DNA of 64,000 nucleotides, taken from the NCBI RefSeq assembly GCF_030867095.1, contig NC_081828.1, positions 218,147,978-218,211,977 of the forward strand, read 5' to 3'. The position numbers and the translations under genes are program-made. Below, piece after piece: positions 1-10,616 of this stretch (position 1 is its first letter; each line of letters begins with the position of its first letter). Below the pieces are notes generated by a model. It was given only the letters and a program-made list of their open reading frames with translations, did not search any database and was not told the DNA's origin. Origin of the DNA: Alligator mississippiensis. Its lineage: Eukaryota; Chordata; Crocodylia; Alligatoridae.

Positions 1-504
1 GGGGGGAGCAGCGCAGGGATCGAGCCCCTGGGCCCCGGGCAGGAGGGCGAGACGCTCGTGTCCCAGTCAGCCCCACTGCTGTTCTCAGGCCCCAGGCACC
101 TCTGGGAGCCCCCCATGGCCAGTGCCCTCCCTGCATGGCAGCCCCCGCAGCACGGCCTGGCCCGACTGCCTGCACCCAGGCTGAGCCCTGCCTCCCCCTC
201 CCAGTGCAGCCCTGGCTGGACAGCAGCAGGTAATGGTCCTCATCGGGTGGTCTGGCAGCTGCCCCCACACATGCCGTGCAGGGTGCCCCAGCAGCACGTG
301 GAGCCCTTTCTAGTGCAGCCAGTGCCGTGGGGGCAGGAGACAGACCCCCGGGGTAGGCACAAGCCCTGGGGTAGTTGAGGCTGTGCCTTCCTCCCCTTCC
401 CACCCCCTCCCCAGAAGTGGGTGCAGCAGGGGGTGAGGGCTGGGGGTCCAGGGCAGGGTTCATGCAGGTGACAAGGAGCCCGACATGGAGCTTTGTTCCC
501 GGGG
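1..504. other. GC-rich stretch, no gene recognised
   Basis: Open frames exist on both strands but none resembles a known protein family, and their length is what GC-rich DNA gives by chance. No RNA gene or repeat is recognised before the SINE-like element that starts near 505. Confidence 0.4.
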
Positions 505-722
505 CTATCTGAACTGCAAGGCCTCCAGGCTCCTGCACGTAGGAGGCTGCCTTGGATTTGGGAACCTCTGCAGCCCCAGGCTGGAGGGTCTGGGAGAGAG
601 ACTTGTCCGTGGCAGTGCTGCGCCATCAGGAACAACCAAGCTCTGCTCCCTTGAGAGAATTTGGGACTGATTTGGCCAATTTGGGCCCAGACACGGAATT
701 CAAAAGAAAAAGAAAAAGCTGT
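505..722 (+). repeat. SINE-like dispersed repeat with A-rich tail (copy 1)
   Basis: This stretch aligns by eye with 22,685-22,955 and with the reverse complement of 24,915-25,115. Shared blocks are a 'gcctcc...tgcac.ta.ga.gcctgcc' core, a 'ggaa.c.tctg.agcccca' block and a final 'gatttgg...aattcaaaa' A-rich tail. The A-rich 3' end is typical of a retroposon. The U1-like head at 749 starts about 27 bp beyond this tail. The family is not proved; it resembles the U1-headed SINEs (SINEU) known from crocodilians. Confidence 0.45.
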
Positions 723-748
723 TTTTTATCATCAGTTGTGTAGCTGAG

Positions 749-899
749 ATCCTCCCCTGGCAGGCGAGATACCACGATCATCCGGTTGGTTTTCCCAGGG
801 TGAGGCTTGTCCCTTGCACTCCGGGTACCTCCGGGTTTGCCCCAAACGCAGGAAACTCAGCTGCACGGTTCTGTGGCAACGGGGCAGTGCTTCCCCCTG
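749..899 (+). pseudogene. U1 snRNA-derived sequence (decayed U1 or SINE head)
   Basis: The stretch is colinear with U1 snRNA over almost its full length. It shares 'cctggcaggcgagatacca', then 'ggttttcccagggtgaggct', 'cttgcactccggg', a decayed Sm region and the 3' end 'ttccccctgg'. The 5' splice-site-recognition sequence and the Sm site are altered, and no PSE-like block or 3' box is seen. It is therefore not an active U1 gene. It could be a U1 retropseudogene or the head of a U1-headed SINE, because its downstream flank matches a dispersed repeat body. Confidence 0.75.
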
Positions 900-1005
900 G
901 CTCCTGCCCGGCTTTTAGGCTAAGAGCAAGCGAGAGGAGGGGGCGTCCGAACCCCAAGGAGCCTGGGCTTGCACGCAGGATGTCTGCCACGGACCGGGGG
1001 AGTCG
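900..1005 (+). repeat. SINE-like repeat body following the U1-like head
   Basis: The block 'gggcgtccgaaccccaagga' and the adjoining 'gcttgcacgcaggatgtctg' match the body of the repeat at about 22,740-22,800. Together with the U1-like head this looks like one composite element that lacks the A-rich 3' tail. Confidence 0.45.
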
Positions 1006-1261
1006 GGGAGGGGCAGGCTCGCCCCGTGGCAGCACCACACAGACTACTTGCACAGAGCAGCTCTGCTCCATCGGACCGTGGAACTTGACTATTGGGCTTG
1101 GCCCAGGAACATTCAGACCCGAGTTAACCCTTGGGAAACAAAAACAAACAAAACGCCCCCAAATTGGAGGCATTATGGCCTGTGGCAGGGGTCAGCCTGC
1201 CACAGCGCAAGGCACAGGCCTTCACCCTCAACGACAGACAACATCATAGATGTTAAGTTCG

Positions 1262-3397
1262 TAGATTCATAGATGTTAGGGTCAGAAGGGACCTCAATAG
1301 ATCATCGAGTCCGACCCCCTGCATAGGCAGGAAAGAGTGCTGGGTCTAGATGACCCCAGCTAGATACTCGTCTAACCTCTTGAAGACCCCCAGGGTAGGG
1401 GAGAGCACCACCTCCCTTGGGAGCCCGTTCCAGACCTTGGCCACTCGAACTGTGAAGAAGTTCTTCCTAATGTCCAGTCTCAATCTGCTCTCCGCTAGCT
1501 TGTGGCCATTGTTTCTTGTAACCCCCGGGGGCGCCTTGGTGAATAAATCCTCACCAATTCCCTTCTGTGCCCCCGTGATGAACTTATAGGCAGCCACAAG
1601 GTCGCCTCTCTACCTTCTCTTGCGGAGGCTGAAAAGGTCCAGTTTCTCTAGTCTCTCCTCGTAGGGCTTGGTCTGCAGGCCCTTGACCATACAAGTGGCC
1701 CTTCTCTGGACCCTCTCCAGGTTATCCGCATCCCTCTTGAAGTGTGGCGCCCAGAATTGCACGCAGTACTCCAACTGCGGTCTGACCAGCGCCCGATAGA
1801 GGGGAAGTATCACCTCCCTGGACCTATTCGTCATGCATCTGCTGATGCACGATAAAGTGCCATTGGCTTTTCTGATGGCTTCGTCACACTGCCGGCTCAT
1901 GTTCATCTTGGAGTCCACTAGGACTCCAACATCCCTTTCCACTTCCGTGCCACCCAGCAGGTCATTCCCTAGGCTGTAGGTGTGCTGGACATTTTTCCTC
2001 CCTAGGTGCAGCACTTTGCATTTCTCCTTGTTGAACTGCATCCTGTTGTTTTCTGCCCACTTGTCCAACCTATCCAGGTCTGCCTGCAGCTGTTCCCTGC
2101 CCTCCGGCATGTCCACTTCTCCCCATAGCTTTGTGTCATCTGCAAACTTGGACAGAGTACACTTCACTCCCTCGTCCAAGTCACTGATGAAGACATTGAA
2201 GAGTATCGGTCCAAGGACCGAGCCCTGCGGGACCCCACTGCCCACACCCTTCCAGGTCGAGACCGACCCATCCACCGCGACTCTCTGGGTGCGACCCTCT
2301 AGCCAATTCACCACCCACCGGACTGTGCAGTCATCCACATCACAGCCTGTTAACTTGTTCACCAGTATGGGGTGGGATACCGTATCGAAGGCCTTCCTGA
2401 AGTCTAAGTATATGACATCCACCCCTCCTCCTGTGTCCAGGCGTTTCGTAACCTGGTCATAGAAAGAGACTAGATTGGTCAGGCACGATCTGCCTGCCAC
2501 AAACCTGTGCTGGTTTCCCCTCAGCGTAATTTGCCCTGCCGGGCTCTCACAAATGTGAGCCTTGATAATTTTTTCAAAGACTTTACCAAGGATGGAGGTG
2601 AGACTGACCGGCCTATAGTTGCCCGGGTCCTCCTTCCTCCCCTTCTTGAAAATGGGGACCACATTGGCCCTTTTCCAGTCCTCCGGGACTGGGCCCATGC
2701 GCCACGAGCGTTCAAATATTCCCGCCAGTGGCTCTGCAATGACATCGGCCAGTGCCTTCAGCACCCTCGGATGGAGCCCATCCGGGCCTGCCGACTTAAA
2801 GGCATCCAGTTCTTCCAAGTGACTCTGCACCACCTCAGGGTCTACGCATGGCAGTCTGGCGCCTTGCTGCTGCCTCTCTACAACCCCCGTGAGAGACTTG
2901 TCGTGCCCCTCACTTAGGAACACTGGGGCAAAGAACTCGTTGAGGAGTTCAGCCTTGTCCCCCCTGTCTGTCACCAATTGTTTCTGCCCATTTAGCAGGG
3001 GTCCTATTCCTCCCTGGGCCTTCCTTTTACTCCCTATATATCTAAAAAACAATTTCTTGTTGTCCTTTACTTGGGATGCCATCCTCAGCTCCATGGTAGC
3101 TTTGGCCCGTCTAACTGCCTCCCTACAAGTACGAGCAGAGGAGGTATATTCATCTTTAGTGATCTCACCCTGTTTCCACTTTTTATGCGCTCCCCTTTTG
3201 GCCCTTAGGCTGCCCTGGATTTCTCTGGTCAGCCAGGGGAGCCTCCTGGCCCCTTTCCCTCTTTTGCCTCGCTCGTGGATCGTCTTGCTTTGTGCCCGAA
3301 GGATCGTTTCCTTTAGGCACAGCCACCCTTCTTGGGCTCCCATCCCTTCAAAACTCCTACTCTGCAGTGCGTCCTTGACTAATCACCTGAGTGCAAC
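1262..3397 (-). mobile_element. CR1 LINE (copy A), 5'-truncated
   Basis: This is a non-LTR retrotransposon of the chicken-repeat-1 clade. The 3' end is at 1,262 with the repeats 'agattcatagatgttagggt' (CR1 ends are short ATCTATGA-like repeats). On the - strand, 3,343-1,610 is one long open frame. It runs from the linker after the endonuclease through the reverse transcriptase, with 'ADVIAEPLAGIFERSW', 'YLDFRKAFDTVSHPIL', '[14 protein letters not shown]' and the catalytic 'KFADDTKLWGE'. A premature stop near 1,610 interrupts the C-terminal part, which continues in the same frame to about 1,350. ORF1 and nearly all of the endonuclease are missing, the usual result of incomplete reverse transcription. 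It is nearly identical to copy B at 10,617-13,165, so both are young insertions. Confidence 0.95.
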
Positions 3398-3520
3398 GTC
3401 ATTCAAATCCGAGAGGAAAGGGGTCTCCCCTGCCAGGTAGGAAGAACCGCCTGGACTGGAAACTATGACCATGGACTCTGCTCGGCTGGGTTTCTGGTTT
3501 TTTGTGAAAATGTAGTTGGT

Positions 3521-3578
3521 CGGCTAGACAGATAGATAGCTAGGCTAGATAGATAGATAGCTAGCTAGCTAGATAGAC
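3521..3578. repeat. (GATA)n / (GCTA)n microsatellite
   Basis: An interrupted tetranucleotide run of agat, agct and gcta units lies just upstream of the 5' break of CR1 copy A. Confidence 0.85.
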
Positions 3579-3599
3579 ACCTCTATATTCACAGCCTTG

Positions 3600-3900
3600 T
3601 CTTGTGACTGGCCCAGTTCCCCTGACAGGCCCTGGCACACCTACACTTGTATTACAAGAGCACATTCCCGTTACACTGCTCGCACCCGCGGCCGGTGTGT
3701 ATCTCTTTAGGCGTGTCTCCGCGAGACGCTCAGAGGGCAGTAGACTCATTTCACTGCGCATTACAGCATCACGGCGAAAGCTGTGCTAATGCGCAGTAAA
3801 ATTAGTTTGCTGTGCAGTAGTGTCACGTGAAAGCCGTGCGCTGGTATCACAGTGCAGTGCTGCTGACTACGGCACATGCACTATCTTGCAAGTCCTAGAC
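3600..3900. mobile_element. MITE-like foldback remnant
   Basis: The core at 3,753-3,797 is a hairpin: 'actgcgcattacagc' pairs with 'gctgtgctaatgcgcagt'. The surrounding 'aaaattagtttgctgtgcag' and 'gcgctggtatcacagtgcag' look like MITE sequence abundant in crocodilian and turtle genomes (Chompy-like). No transposase is present. The boundaries are uncertain. Confidence 0.4.
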
Positions 3901-3949
3901 TTAATGCCCTTTAAGGAGACGGTTAACAATGCCCGTGTAGAGGGCACGC

Positions 3950-4769
3950 CGCCGCGCTCCCCGCGCCGCCCGGGGAAGGGCAGGCTCCAGCCCGCGCCGC
4001 ACAAGGCAGCGCCGCACACGCAGCAAGGGCAGCAGCACGGAGCGCCCCCAGCCCAGCGCGCAGGCGTGGCCCCGCCGGGCGATCAGAAACAGGGCAGCCG
4101 CGCGGCAGCAGGGAACCGCTCCGGCGCTAGGACCAGCGGGGCGGCTGCCGGGCAGGGCTAGTGCGGTGGGAGGGGAGAAACGTGGTGATGTCACAGGAGT
4201 GTGTGGGGCTTTTGGTAGAAGAGGCGGGCCGTATGCAAATAGCACAGATGGGCGGGCGCGGGGTGTGCTGGGAGTGGGGCGCCGCGCGCGGGGCCGGGGG
4301 GCTCAGCGCGGGGTGGGAACACGGGACCCGCGCGGCGCGGGCGGGCGGTGTGAGGAAACAGCAGCGTGTCGGAGTCTGCGGGAGTGGGTCCTCACCGTGC
4401 CCTGCTGAGGGACAGTGCTGCCAGTTCCGGGGCTGTAGCGGCGCTCATGGCTGACACAGGTTGGGGACGCCCCAGTGGGGGCGGGGGGAGGCGTGTGCGC
4501 CTGCGCGGTGGCGGGGCCGCGTGAGCTGTGTAGATGCCGCTGCACGTGGCCGGGCCGGCGCTGAGGCGCGCGGAGGTGTGAAGGCCGGTGCAGGTAGTGG
4601 CGGCGCGGGGTGAGGACGGAGGCAGGCTGGGCTCTGTGAGGGGCCAGGCCGCTTGTCCCGGGGCTTTCCCTGCCCCTGGGGTGCTGCGCGCTGAGCAGGG
4701 TGCGGGAAAGCGTGGGTGGGGGTCTGCCCCCTGCCCTGGAGAAGGGCCCTGAAGTGATGAGAAGGGACG
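3950..4769. promoter_or_regulatory. CpG-island-like stretch
   Basis: The sequence is dense in CG dinucleotides (gcgcgc, ccgcgc, gcggcg) compared with the AT-richer flanks, which suggests an unmethylated promoter region. No protein-coding first exon is recognised. It contains an octamer and a PSE-like block, listed separately. Confidence 0.5.
4232..4407 (+). promoter_or_regulatory. Possible snRNA-type promoter without a recognised RNA
   Basis: A perfect octamer 'tatgcaaat' near 4,232 is followed about 160 bp later by 'tcaccgtgccctgctgagg' near 4,391, which resembles the vertebrate snRNA proximal sequence element (TCACC-N-T...). The spacing is close to that of the U1 and U5 promoters in this window. 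An RNA would start near 4,450, but the sequence there matches none of U1, U2, U4, U5, U6, U7, U11, U12 or 7SK. It may be chance or a relic promoter. Confidence 0.3.
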
Positions 4770-5865
4770 TGGAGACCCCTTTCTCCCCCTCTTCGTGCCC
4801 CGGTGGCTGTCTGGGTTTGGGGTGGGATGGGTGGTGCCATGGGGGGCGGGGGCATCAGTCCCTGCAGCGCCCCGGCCCAGGTGGAGCCCGGCAGTCTTGC
4901 TGGGGCGCTGGGGGCAGGGCTGGGAGCCGGCCGTGTTTTGGGTGGTGTTGCATCTTGTTGTGGGGTCGGCACAGCTGTGTCGCTGAGCCCCGCCGCGCGT
5001 CTTGCCGGCACTTTTGGCCACGCAGGCCTCGAGCGGGGCGATGCCGCGAGCGCATGCTCCCTGGTGCAGGCTGCCCCGGAGCGGGGTCGTGGCGCCCGCG
5101 CCCCTGCGCTGGGGATTGCCGGGTCTCAGCGCGGGGTGTCGCTGGGACGGGATGTCCAGGCTGTGGCCGTAATGCTGCGCCCTTTGGCTGTTGCAGGCGG
5201 GTGCGTTGCAGCCCGGCGGTGTGGGGCTGAGCCCAGCGTGTCGGCTGGCAGATTAGGGCCGGGGTGAAGCCCGGGCACTTGTTGTTTGTCCAGCGCTGTC
5301 TGGGCTGGCCAGGTTGTGCCGCCCAGTCCAGCCCCAGCGACACGGGCCCGCGCCTCCTTTTGTCCCTGTCGCGGTTTGTGCCCATCCAAGCGGAGTGGTT
5401 GGCGCTCGTTGCAGTGCAGGCTCAAGCCAAACGGGCCTGGTCCCCTTTGTTTCGTAACCGCGTGGCTGAGAAGAAAGGTCCGTGCGGCAGACAAGTAGCC
5501 CTTTTGTGTTGTGTGTTGAGGCCCGGGTGCAGGACAGGCCCGAGTCCCCCTTTCTTGTTTCCAGCTGTCGTGTCTCAGCACAGCTGTGTTGCCGAGCCCC
5601 GCTGTACGTTTGTTTGCCGTATGTCTGGGCCCGGCACGTTTCGGGCCTGGCAGACGTTGCTTTTGTGGCTGTGTCGTGACCCAGCAGCGCGGTTGGTGCT
5701 GGGGGCAGTTCGGGCTCGTTTGCTCTTTGGCGTTTTTCTGAGGTCTCGTGCAGGCTCCTGCCCCTGCGGAGCTGGGATTAGCACTAAAACTTTGGGGTGC
5801 GATATGCTGGTGAAACCTGCCGTTCACCCCTCAAATCCACCACGTGGAAGTGAAGATCAGCGCTA
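4770..5865 (+). repeat. Unclassified 1.1-kb dispersed repeat (copy A, longest)
   Basis: It aligns over most of its length with the reverse complement of 15,708-16,725, and over its second half with 26,890-27,445 and the reverse complement of 14,240-14,957. Shared blocks include 'gtctgggtttgg.gtggg', 'aaaacacggccggct' (reverse), 'cacttgttgtttgtccag', 'gctgggattag.act.aaa' and 'ggggtgcgatatgctgg'. This copy is the most CpG-rich. There is no long ORF with a known domain, no terminal repeats and no target duplication that I can see. Confidence 0.7.
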
Positions 5866-6574
5866 CGGGTTCGCAGGCAGCAGCGAGGGGCCCTTGGCAA
5901 TGCAGCAGGCCCCAGGCTGGCTAGCAGCTCCCTGCGGCGCAGAGACCCATGGAGCAGCTCCTGGACTCTGCGGTGTGGCCCCCGCTCCAGCCCAGGGCTG
6001 AAGGGCCGGTCTAGGGGCGCAGGCCCCAGAACTCCCATTTGGGGAGCCCCAAGTCCCAGACTGCCTGGGCATGGGTGAAGTCCCCCCAAGAGATGCCACC
6101 TATAGACTTGGTTTTGTAGTTTGTAGTGTTTTAAAATGATAGGTAGTGATTACTTTTGCTTTTCCTTAGTAATACATTTGGGTTTTGTCTTCACGCTGCT
6201 TGCGAGGGAAGGGTTGTTGGCTTTCTTAGACACCTTAGTGATTCATTTAGTGTTTCCCAGGGGGTCTGGGTGGGGGCTTTAGCCAAAGTGAACTACATTT
6301 GCGTCCCACGGCAGATCACATCCTGCTTAGTTCAAGCCATAAATTGCAGGGGAGCTCGTCCCGGGGTAAATAGGGTGGTGGGTTGCTTATGAAGCCCTGG
6401 TGTAGCTGATATCCTTGCATCGGAGGCATTGTAGATGGTCATGGGGGCAGCCTGCCCCAGAGCGAGGAAAACAGCTTCGTCCTTCATCAGGCATGCAAGG
6501 TTATTTTGGTAACTGTGCTATATCATATTAGACCAACTGAGCCCTTCTTGAGTTTGTCTTCTTTCTTCTTCACG
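5866..6574. other. Intergenic stretch, nothing recognised except a repeat fragment
   Basis: The first 240 bp are GC-rich and the rest AT-rich. At about 6,520-6,565 'attagaccaactgagccctt' belongs to the same dispersed family as pieces at 10,440-10,475 and 60,225-60,330. No gene is seen. Confidence 0.35.
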
Positions 6575-9500
6575 ACTGGGCGGTGAATATCAAGGGGTCT
6601 AGGCTGTACAGGAGGGACAGGACAGGGAGGAGAGGTGAGGTGTGGTGCTCGGCGTCAAGGAGCAATACACATCCTCAGCTAGCAGCACGGGGTCAGAGGA
6701 GGGGCAGGCTGAAGTGCTCTGGGTTAGAGTTCAAGAAGGCCGAGGGGAAAGGGACTTAACGGTGGGGGTCTACTGCAGAGCACCCATGCAGGGGGAAGAG
6801 CTGGATGGGGATTTCTTAAGTCAGCTCGTGGAGGTAGTTAGGTCAAAGGGTGTGGTCATCATTGGTGACCTGACCTTTCCAGTCAGCTGCTGGGAGGAGC
6901 AGTCAGCCAGGTCTGACCGCTCACGCAGGTTCCTAGCCGAGATACAGGACCTCCATCTAACCCAGGAGGTGCACAGCCCCACCAGGGGAGATGCCTTGTT
7001 GGACCTGGTCCTGGCTGTGGGAGATGACCTGGTGAGGGGTCTGCGGGTGCTTGACCACCTAGGCGACAGGGATCATTGCCTGCTGGGATTTACCATCCAG
7101 CGCAGGGTGGCAAAGGCCTGCAGCAAGGCAGCAGGCCTGGACTTCAGGAGGGCGGACTTCAGTGAGGTAAGGAGACTAGTCGGGGAAGTACTGAGGTCCC
7201 GGAGGGGAGGGGAGTCGGGTGTCCAAGAAGAGTGGTCATTCCTGAAGGAGACGATCCTCCAAGCCCAAAGGGAGGTAATCCCAACACGGATGAAAGGGGG
7301 CAAGAGGGCGCCAAAGCCCCTATGTCTCACCAAGAGCATACGGGAATGTCTCCTAGCTAAAAGGGAGGCGTACACCTGACAGAAGGGAGGGGCCATGTGA
7401 TGTCAGAGGTCTTATGGCTAGTGCCACCCGTCGGTTAGGTAGCAGCTCCTTTCGTCCCGCCTGCCAGGACTTTGCTGGTATATTCTTGTGAGAGGGTTCC
7501 AGTGGAGTTCTTATTAGAGGGGTTCCCCAACACGGGTGTACTCACAGCTGTTGCCCACGATGTTCCGTGTGGCTCCGCCTCCCCTACACCCCGTCCACTC
7601 GCCGACCGATCACGCGCTGGTGGGATGGTTGGTGACCTTCAGTCCTCTGCGGGCTTTCCCGCCTTCGGCTTCACCAATGCGGTGACTGGGACTTAGCTGT
7701 ACAGCTCTGCCAGCCCATCCTCTTGTCTGTCTGACTCTTCTGATATCGCTTAGCGTCCTTCCTTCCTAACTTGCCTAGAAATAATCTTCCCCTTGGGTAG
7801 GGCTGCTCTCAGAGCTGCCTTCCCTTATGCAGTGGATTCCAGGGGATTCTGCACCTGTCCCCGGCTCTATTTCTCCTAGGGGCAGTGCTGGCAAACGCAG
7901 CATGCCCTGTCGTTTCCCTTGCTTTCCTCCTCTCAAGGGGAGTACTGGCCTCTCCCTGCTCGCTATCCGTTGCAAGGCAGGAGGTTTCCCCTTGCTTTCT
8001 TCAGCTCATGGTTTAGAGGCTTCTCCTGCCTCTTGTGCTGGTGGGGCACAGCCAAGCTGGTGCCTTTCCCCAGCAAGAGCCTCAGCACGCCAGACGTGCT
8101 ATCTGCGTGCTCTCTCTCTCTCTCTCTGGCTCCCCCTCCCCTCGGGTGCTGCTGGGGATTTTAAACTTTCCCGCAGCAGCCATATTGCCTACCGCAATTG
8201 GCCCAGCTGTTTCCCTTACTTGGAACAGCTGCTTAAATAGCCGGCGTAATGCCGGATCGCGCGGCTGTAGCTGCGGCTTCAGCTGCCGCCGTGGTCTCGG
8301 CTCCGGCACTGCCGGATCTCCCGGAGGTAAGTTACCCACTCCGGGGTTCTGTTCCGGGGTGTTGTCTGCCCCGCAGCCTCTCCTCACCTCTCCTTGTGCC
8401 CATGATGGCAGCGCCCCGCCGTCACAGGCCATCCCCAGGGAGGACTATACCTCGGGTGCTCGGGGCTGCAGGGGAGGCTGTAGGTCAGGAAGGCCAAAGC
8501 GGAGATGGGACTGGGACTAGCGACCCGGATCAAGGACAACAAGAAGTCCTTTTGTAAATACATAGGGGGTAAAAAGAAGGTACCGGGTAACGTGGGGCCT
8601 CTGTAGGACACGCTAGGAAATCTGGTCGTTGCACCAGACAACAAGGCTAACCTATTTAACAATTTCTTTGCCTCGATTTTCCTGAGCAGGGACCAGGTCA
8701 CACCCCCCCCAACCGGGACCCCCTCAGACCCCAGGGGAGGCACACCCAGGCCTAGGGTCAGCGAGGATCTAGTCAGGGAGCTTCTGGAGGGACTGGACAT
8801 ATTTAAATCAGCTGGTCCTGATGATCTCCACCCCCGAGTGCTGAGGGAATTAGCAGAGGTCATTGCGGGACCTCTGGCACGGCTTTACAAGCACTCATGG
8901 TGCTCTGGTGTGGTGCCGGAGGACTGGAAAAGGGCCATTGTGGTCCCCATCTTCAAAAAAAGGGAGGAAGGAGGACCTAGGATACTATAGGCCAGTTAGT
9001 CTTCCCTCGTCCTGGGTAAGGTTTTTGAGAGAGTTATTCTAGCGCATGTCCACGAGGGGCCGACAGGGCAGATCATGCTTAGGGGCAACCAACATGGGTT
9101 CATTCGAGGCAGGTGCTGTCAGACCAACCTGGTGGCCTTCTACGACCAGGTCACAACATCCTTAGATGCAGGGGTAGCAGTGGACGTAGTCTTTCTGGAC
9201 TCTAGGAAGGCCTTCGACATTGTGTCTCGCCCCATTCTCATTAAAAAACTAGGGGGCTGTGGCGTCGACACCTCCACAGTTAGATAGGTCACTAACTGGC
9301 TGGAGGGCCGCACCCAGAGGGCGGTGGTGGACGGGTCATTTTCGACCTGGAGGGATGTGGGCAGTGGGGTCCCCCAGGGCTCGGTCCTCGGGCCCACGTC
9401 TTCATTAGTGACTTGGATGAGGGTGTAAAAAGCACACTGTTCAAATTCGCAGACGAGACTAAGATGTGGGGGGATGTGGGCATGCTAGAAGGGAGGAATA

Positions 9501-10330
9501 GTCTGCAATCGGACCTAGACAGGTTACAGGGGTGGGCGGGTGAGAACAGGATGGGATTCAACACTGAAAAGCACAAGGTGCTACACCTGGGGAGGAAAAA
9601 CCAGCATTAGACCTCCAGTCTGGGGAACTCCCTTCTCGTCAGTGCAGAGGCAGAAAAGGATCTTGGAGTCATTATTGATGCCAAAATGAGCATGGGCCGG
9701 TAGTGTGGGTACATGGTCAGGAAGGGCAACCGCACCTTGTTGTCCATCCACAGATGCATCTCGAGCAGGTCCAAGGAGGTGATCCTCCCCCTCTATGCGA
9801 CACTGGTCAGGCCACAGCTGGAGTACTGTGTCCAGGTCTGGGCGCTGCACTTCAGGAGGGATGTGGGCAGCATGGAGAGGGTCCAGAGGAGGGACACCCA
9901 CATTATCGGGGGCAGCAGGGCAGGCCCTACGAGGAGAGGTGATGGGACCTGAACCTGTTCAGCCTCCACAAGAGAAGGCTGAGGGGGGATCTAGTGACCT
10001 GTTACAAACTAGTCAGGGGGGACCAGCAGGCATTGGGGGAGTCCCTGTTCCCCCGAGCACTACCAGGAGTGACTAGAAATAACGGCACGATCTGGCAGAG
10101 GGTAGATTCAGACTAGACATCAGGAGGCACGACTTCACTGTCAGGGCGGCTAGGATCTGGAACCAACTTCCAAGAGAAGTGGTGCTGGCTCCGACCCTGG
10201 GGGTCTTTATGAGAGGCTGGATGAACACCTTGCCGGGGTCGTTTGACCCCAGTGCTCTTTCCTGTCACGGCCGGGGGTCAGACGTGATGATCTGCTCAGG
10301 TCCCTTCCGACCTGACCAACTATGAAACTA
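6575..10330 (+). mobile_element. CR1 LINE (copy C), interrupted by a solo LTR
   Basis: The left piece (6,575-7,395) encodes the endonuclease C-terminus, with 'GVVIIGDLTFPVSCWEEQ', 'DLHLTQEVHSPTRGDALLDL' and 'GDRDHCLLGF'. The right piece (8,427-10,330) carries reverse transcriptase remains: 'NQHGFIRGRCCQTNLVAFYD', 'DSRKAFDIVSRPI' and a decayed 'KFADETKMW'. The YXDD-equivalent box reads ADET rather than ADDT. The 3' end is 'accaactatgaaactatg'. The frames carry several stops and shifts, so it is older than copies A and B. The 1,031-bp gap in the protein alignment is filled exactly by the LTR at 7,396-8,426. Confidence 0.9.
7396..8426 (+). mobile_element. Solo LTR of an endogenous retrovirus, inserted in CR1 copy C
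   Basis: The element starts TGTGA and ends TCACA (the TG...CA rule). It is flanked by the identical 5-bp target duplication GGCCA at 7,391-7,395 and 8,427-8,431. The CR1 sequence resumes exactly after it. Inside are a (CT)n run near 8,107, a TATA-like 'cttaaatag' near 8,231 and a GC-rich segment after it, as expected for a U3-R-U5 layout; the + orientation is inferred from the TATA box. No internal retroviral genes remain, so it is the product of LTR-LTR recombination. It is younger than the CR1 copy it sits in. The family is not identified. Confidence 0.85.
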
Positions 10331-10616
10331 TGTCGTGAAGTTTCCATTTCAAATGAAAAAATTCGGTATCTTCCATGTTTCAGGGGTGTTGGTTGTAACC
10401 GTGTTGGCCCAAGGATACAGGCAGACCAGGGTAGTGGGGGAAATGTGATGTCTTTATTAGACCAGCTGAATAGTCTTCATCTTAGCCCATGAATGAATCC
10501 CAAAGCACCGCTGCGTTCAGAAGTGATGCTGGGCACGGTGGGGGATGCTTTGACCCTGGAAAAGTGGAGACCCCTTGAGCTGGACTCAGGATAAAGTCCT
10601 GTGAAACTGCCTGCCG
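10331..10616. other. Short intergenic stretch with a repeat fragment
   Basis: About 10,385-10,480 carries 'gatgtctttattagaccagc', a fragment of the same dispersed family as at 6,520 and 60,225. Nothing else is recognised. Confidence 0.4.

Noticed and set aside
4392-6001. Arg/Pro-rich frames of 150-245 codons on both strands
   Set aside because: They lie inside a dispersed repeat and a CpG-rich region, with no domain, and are not kept open in the other repeat copies.
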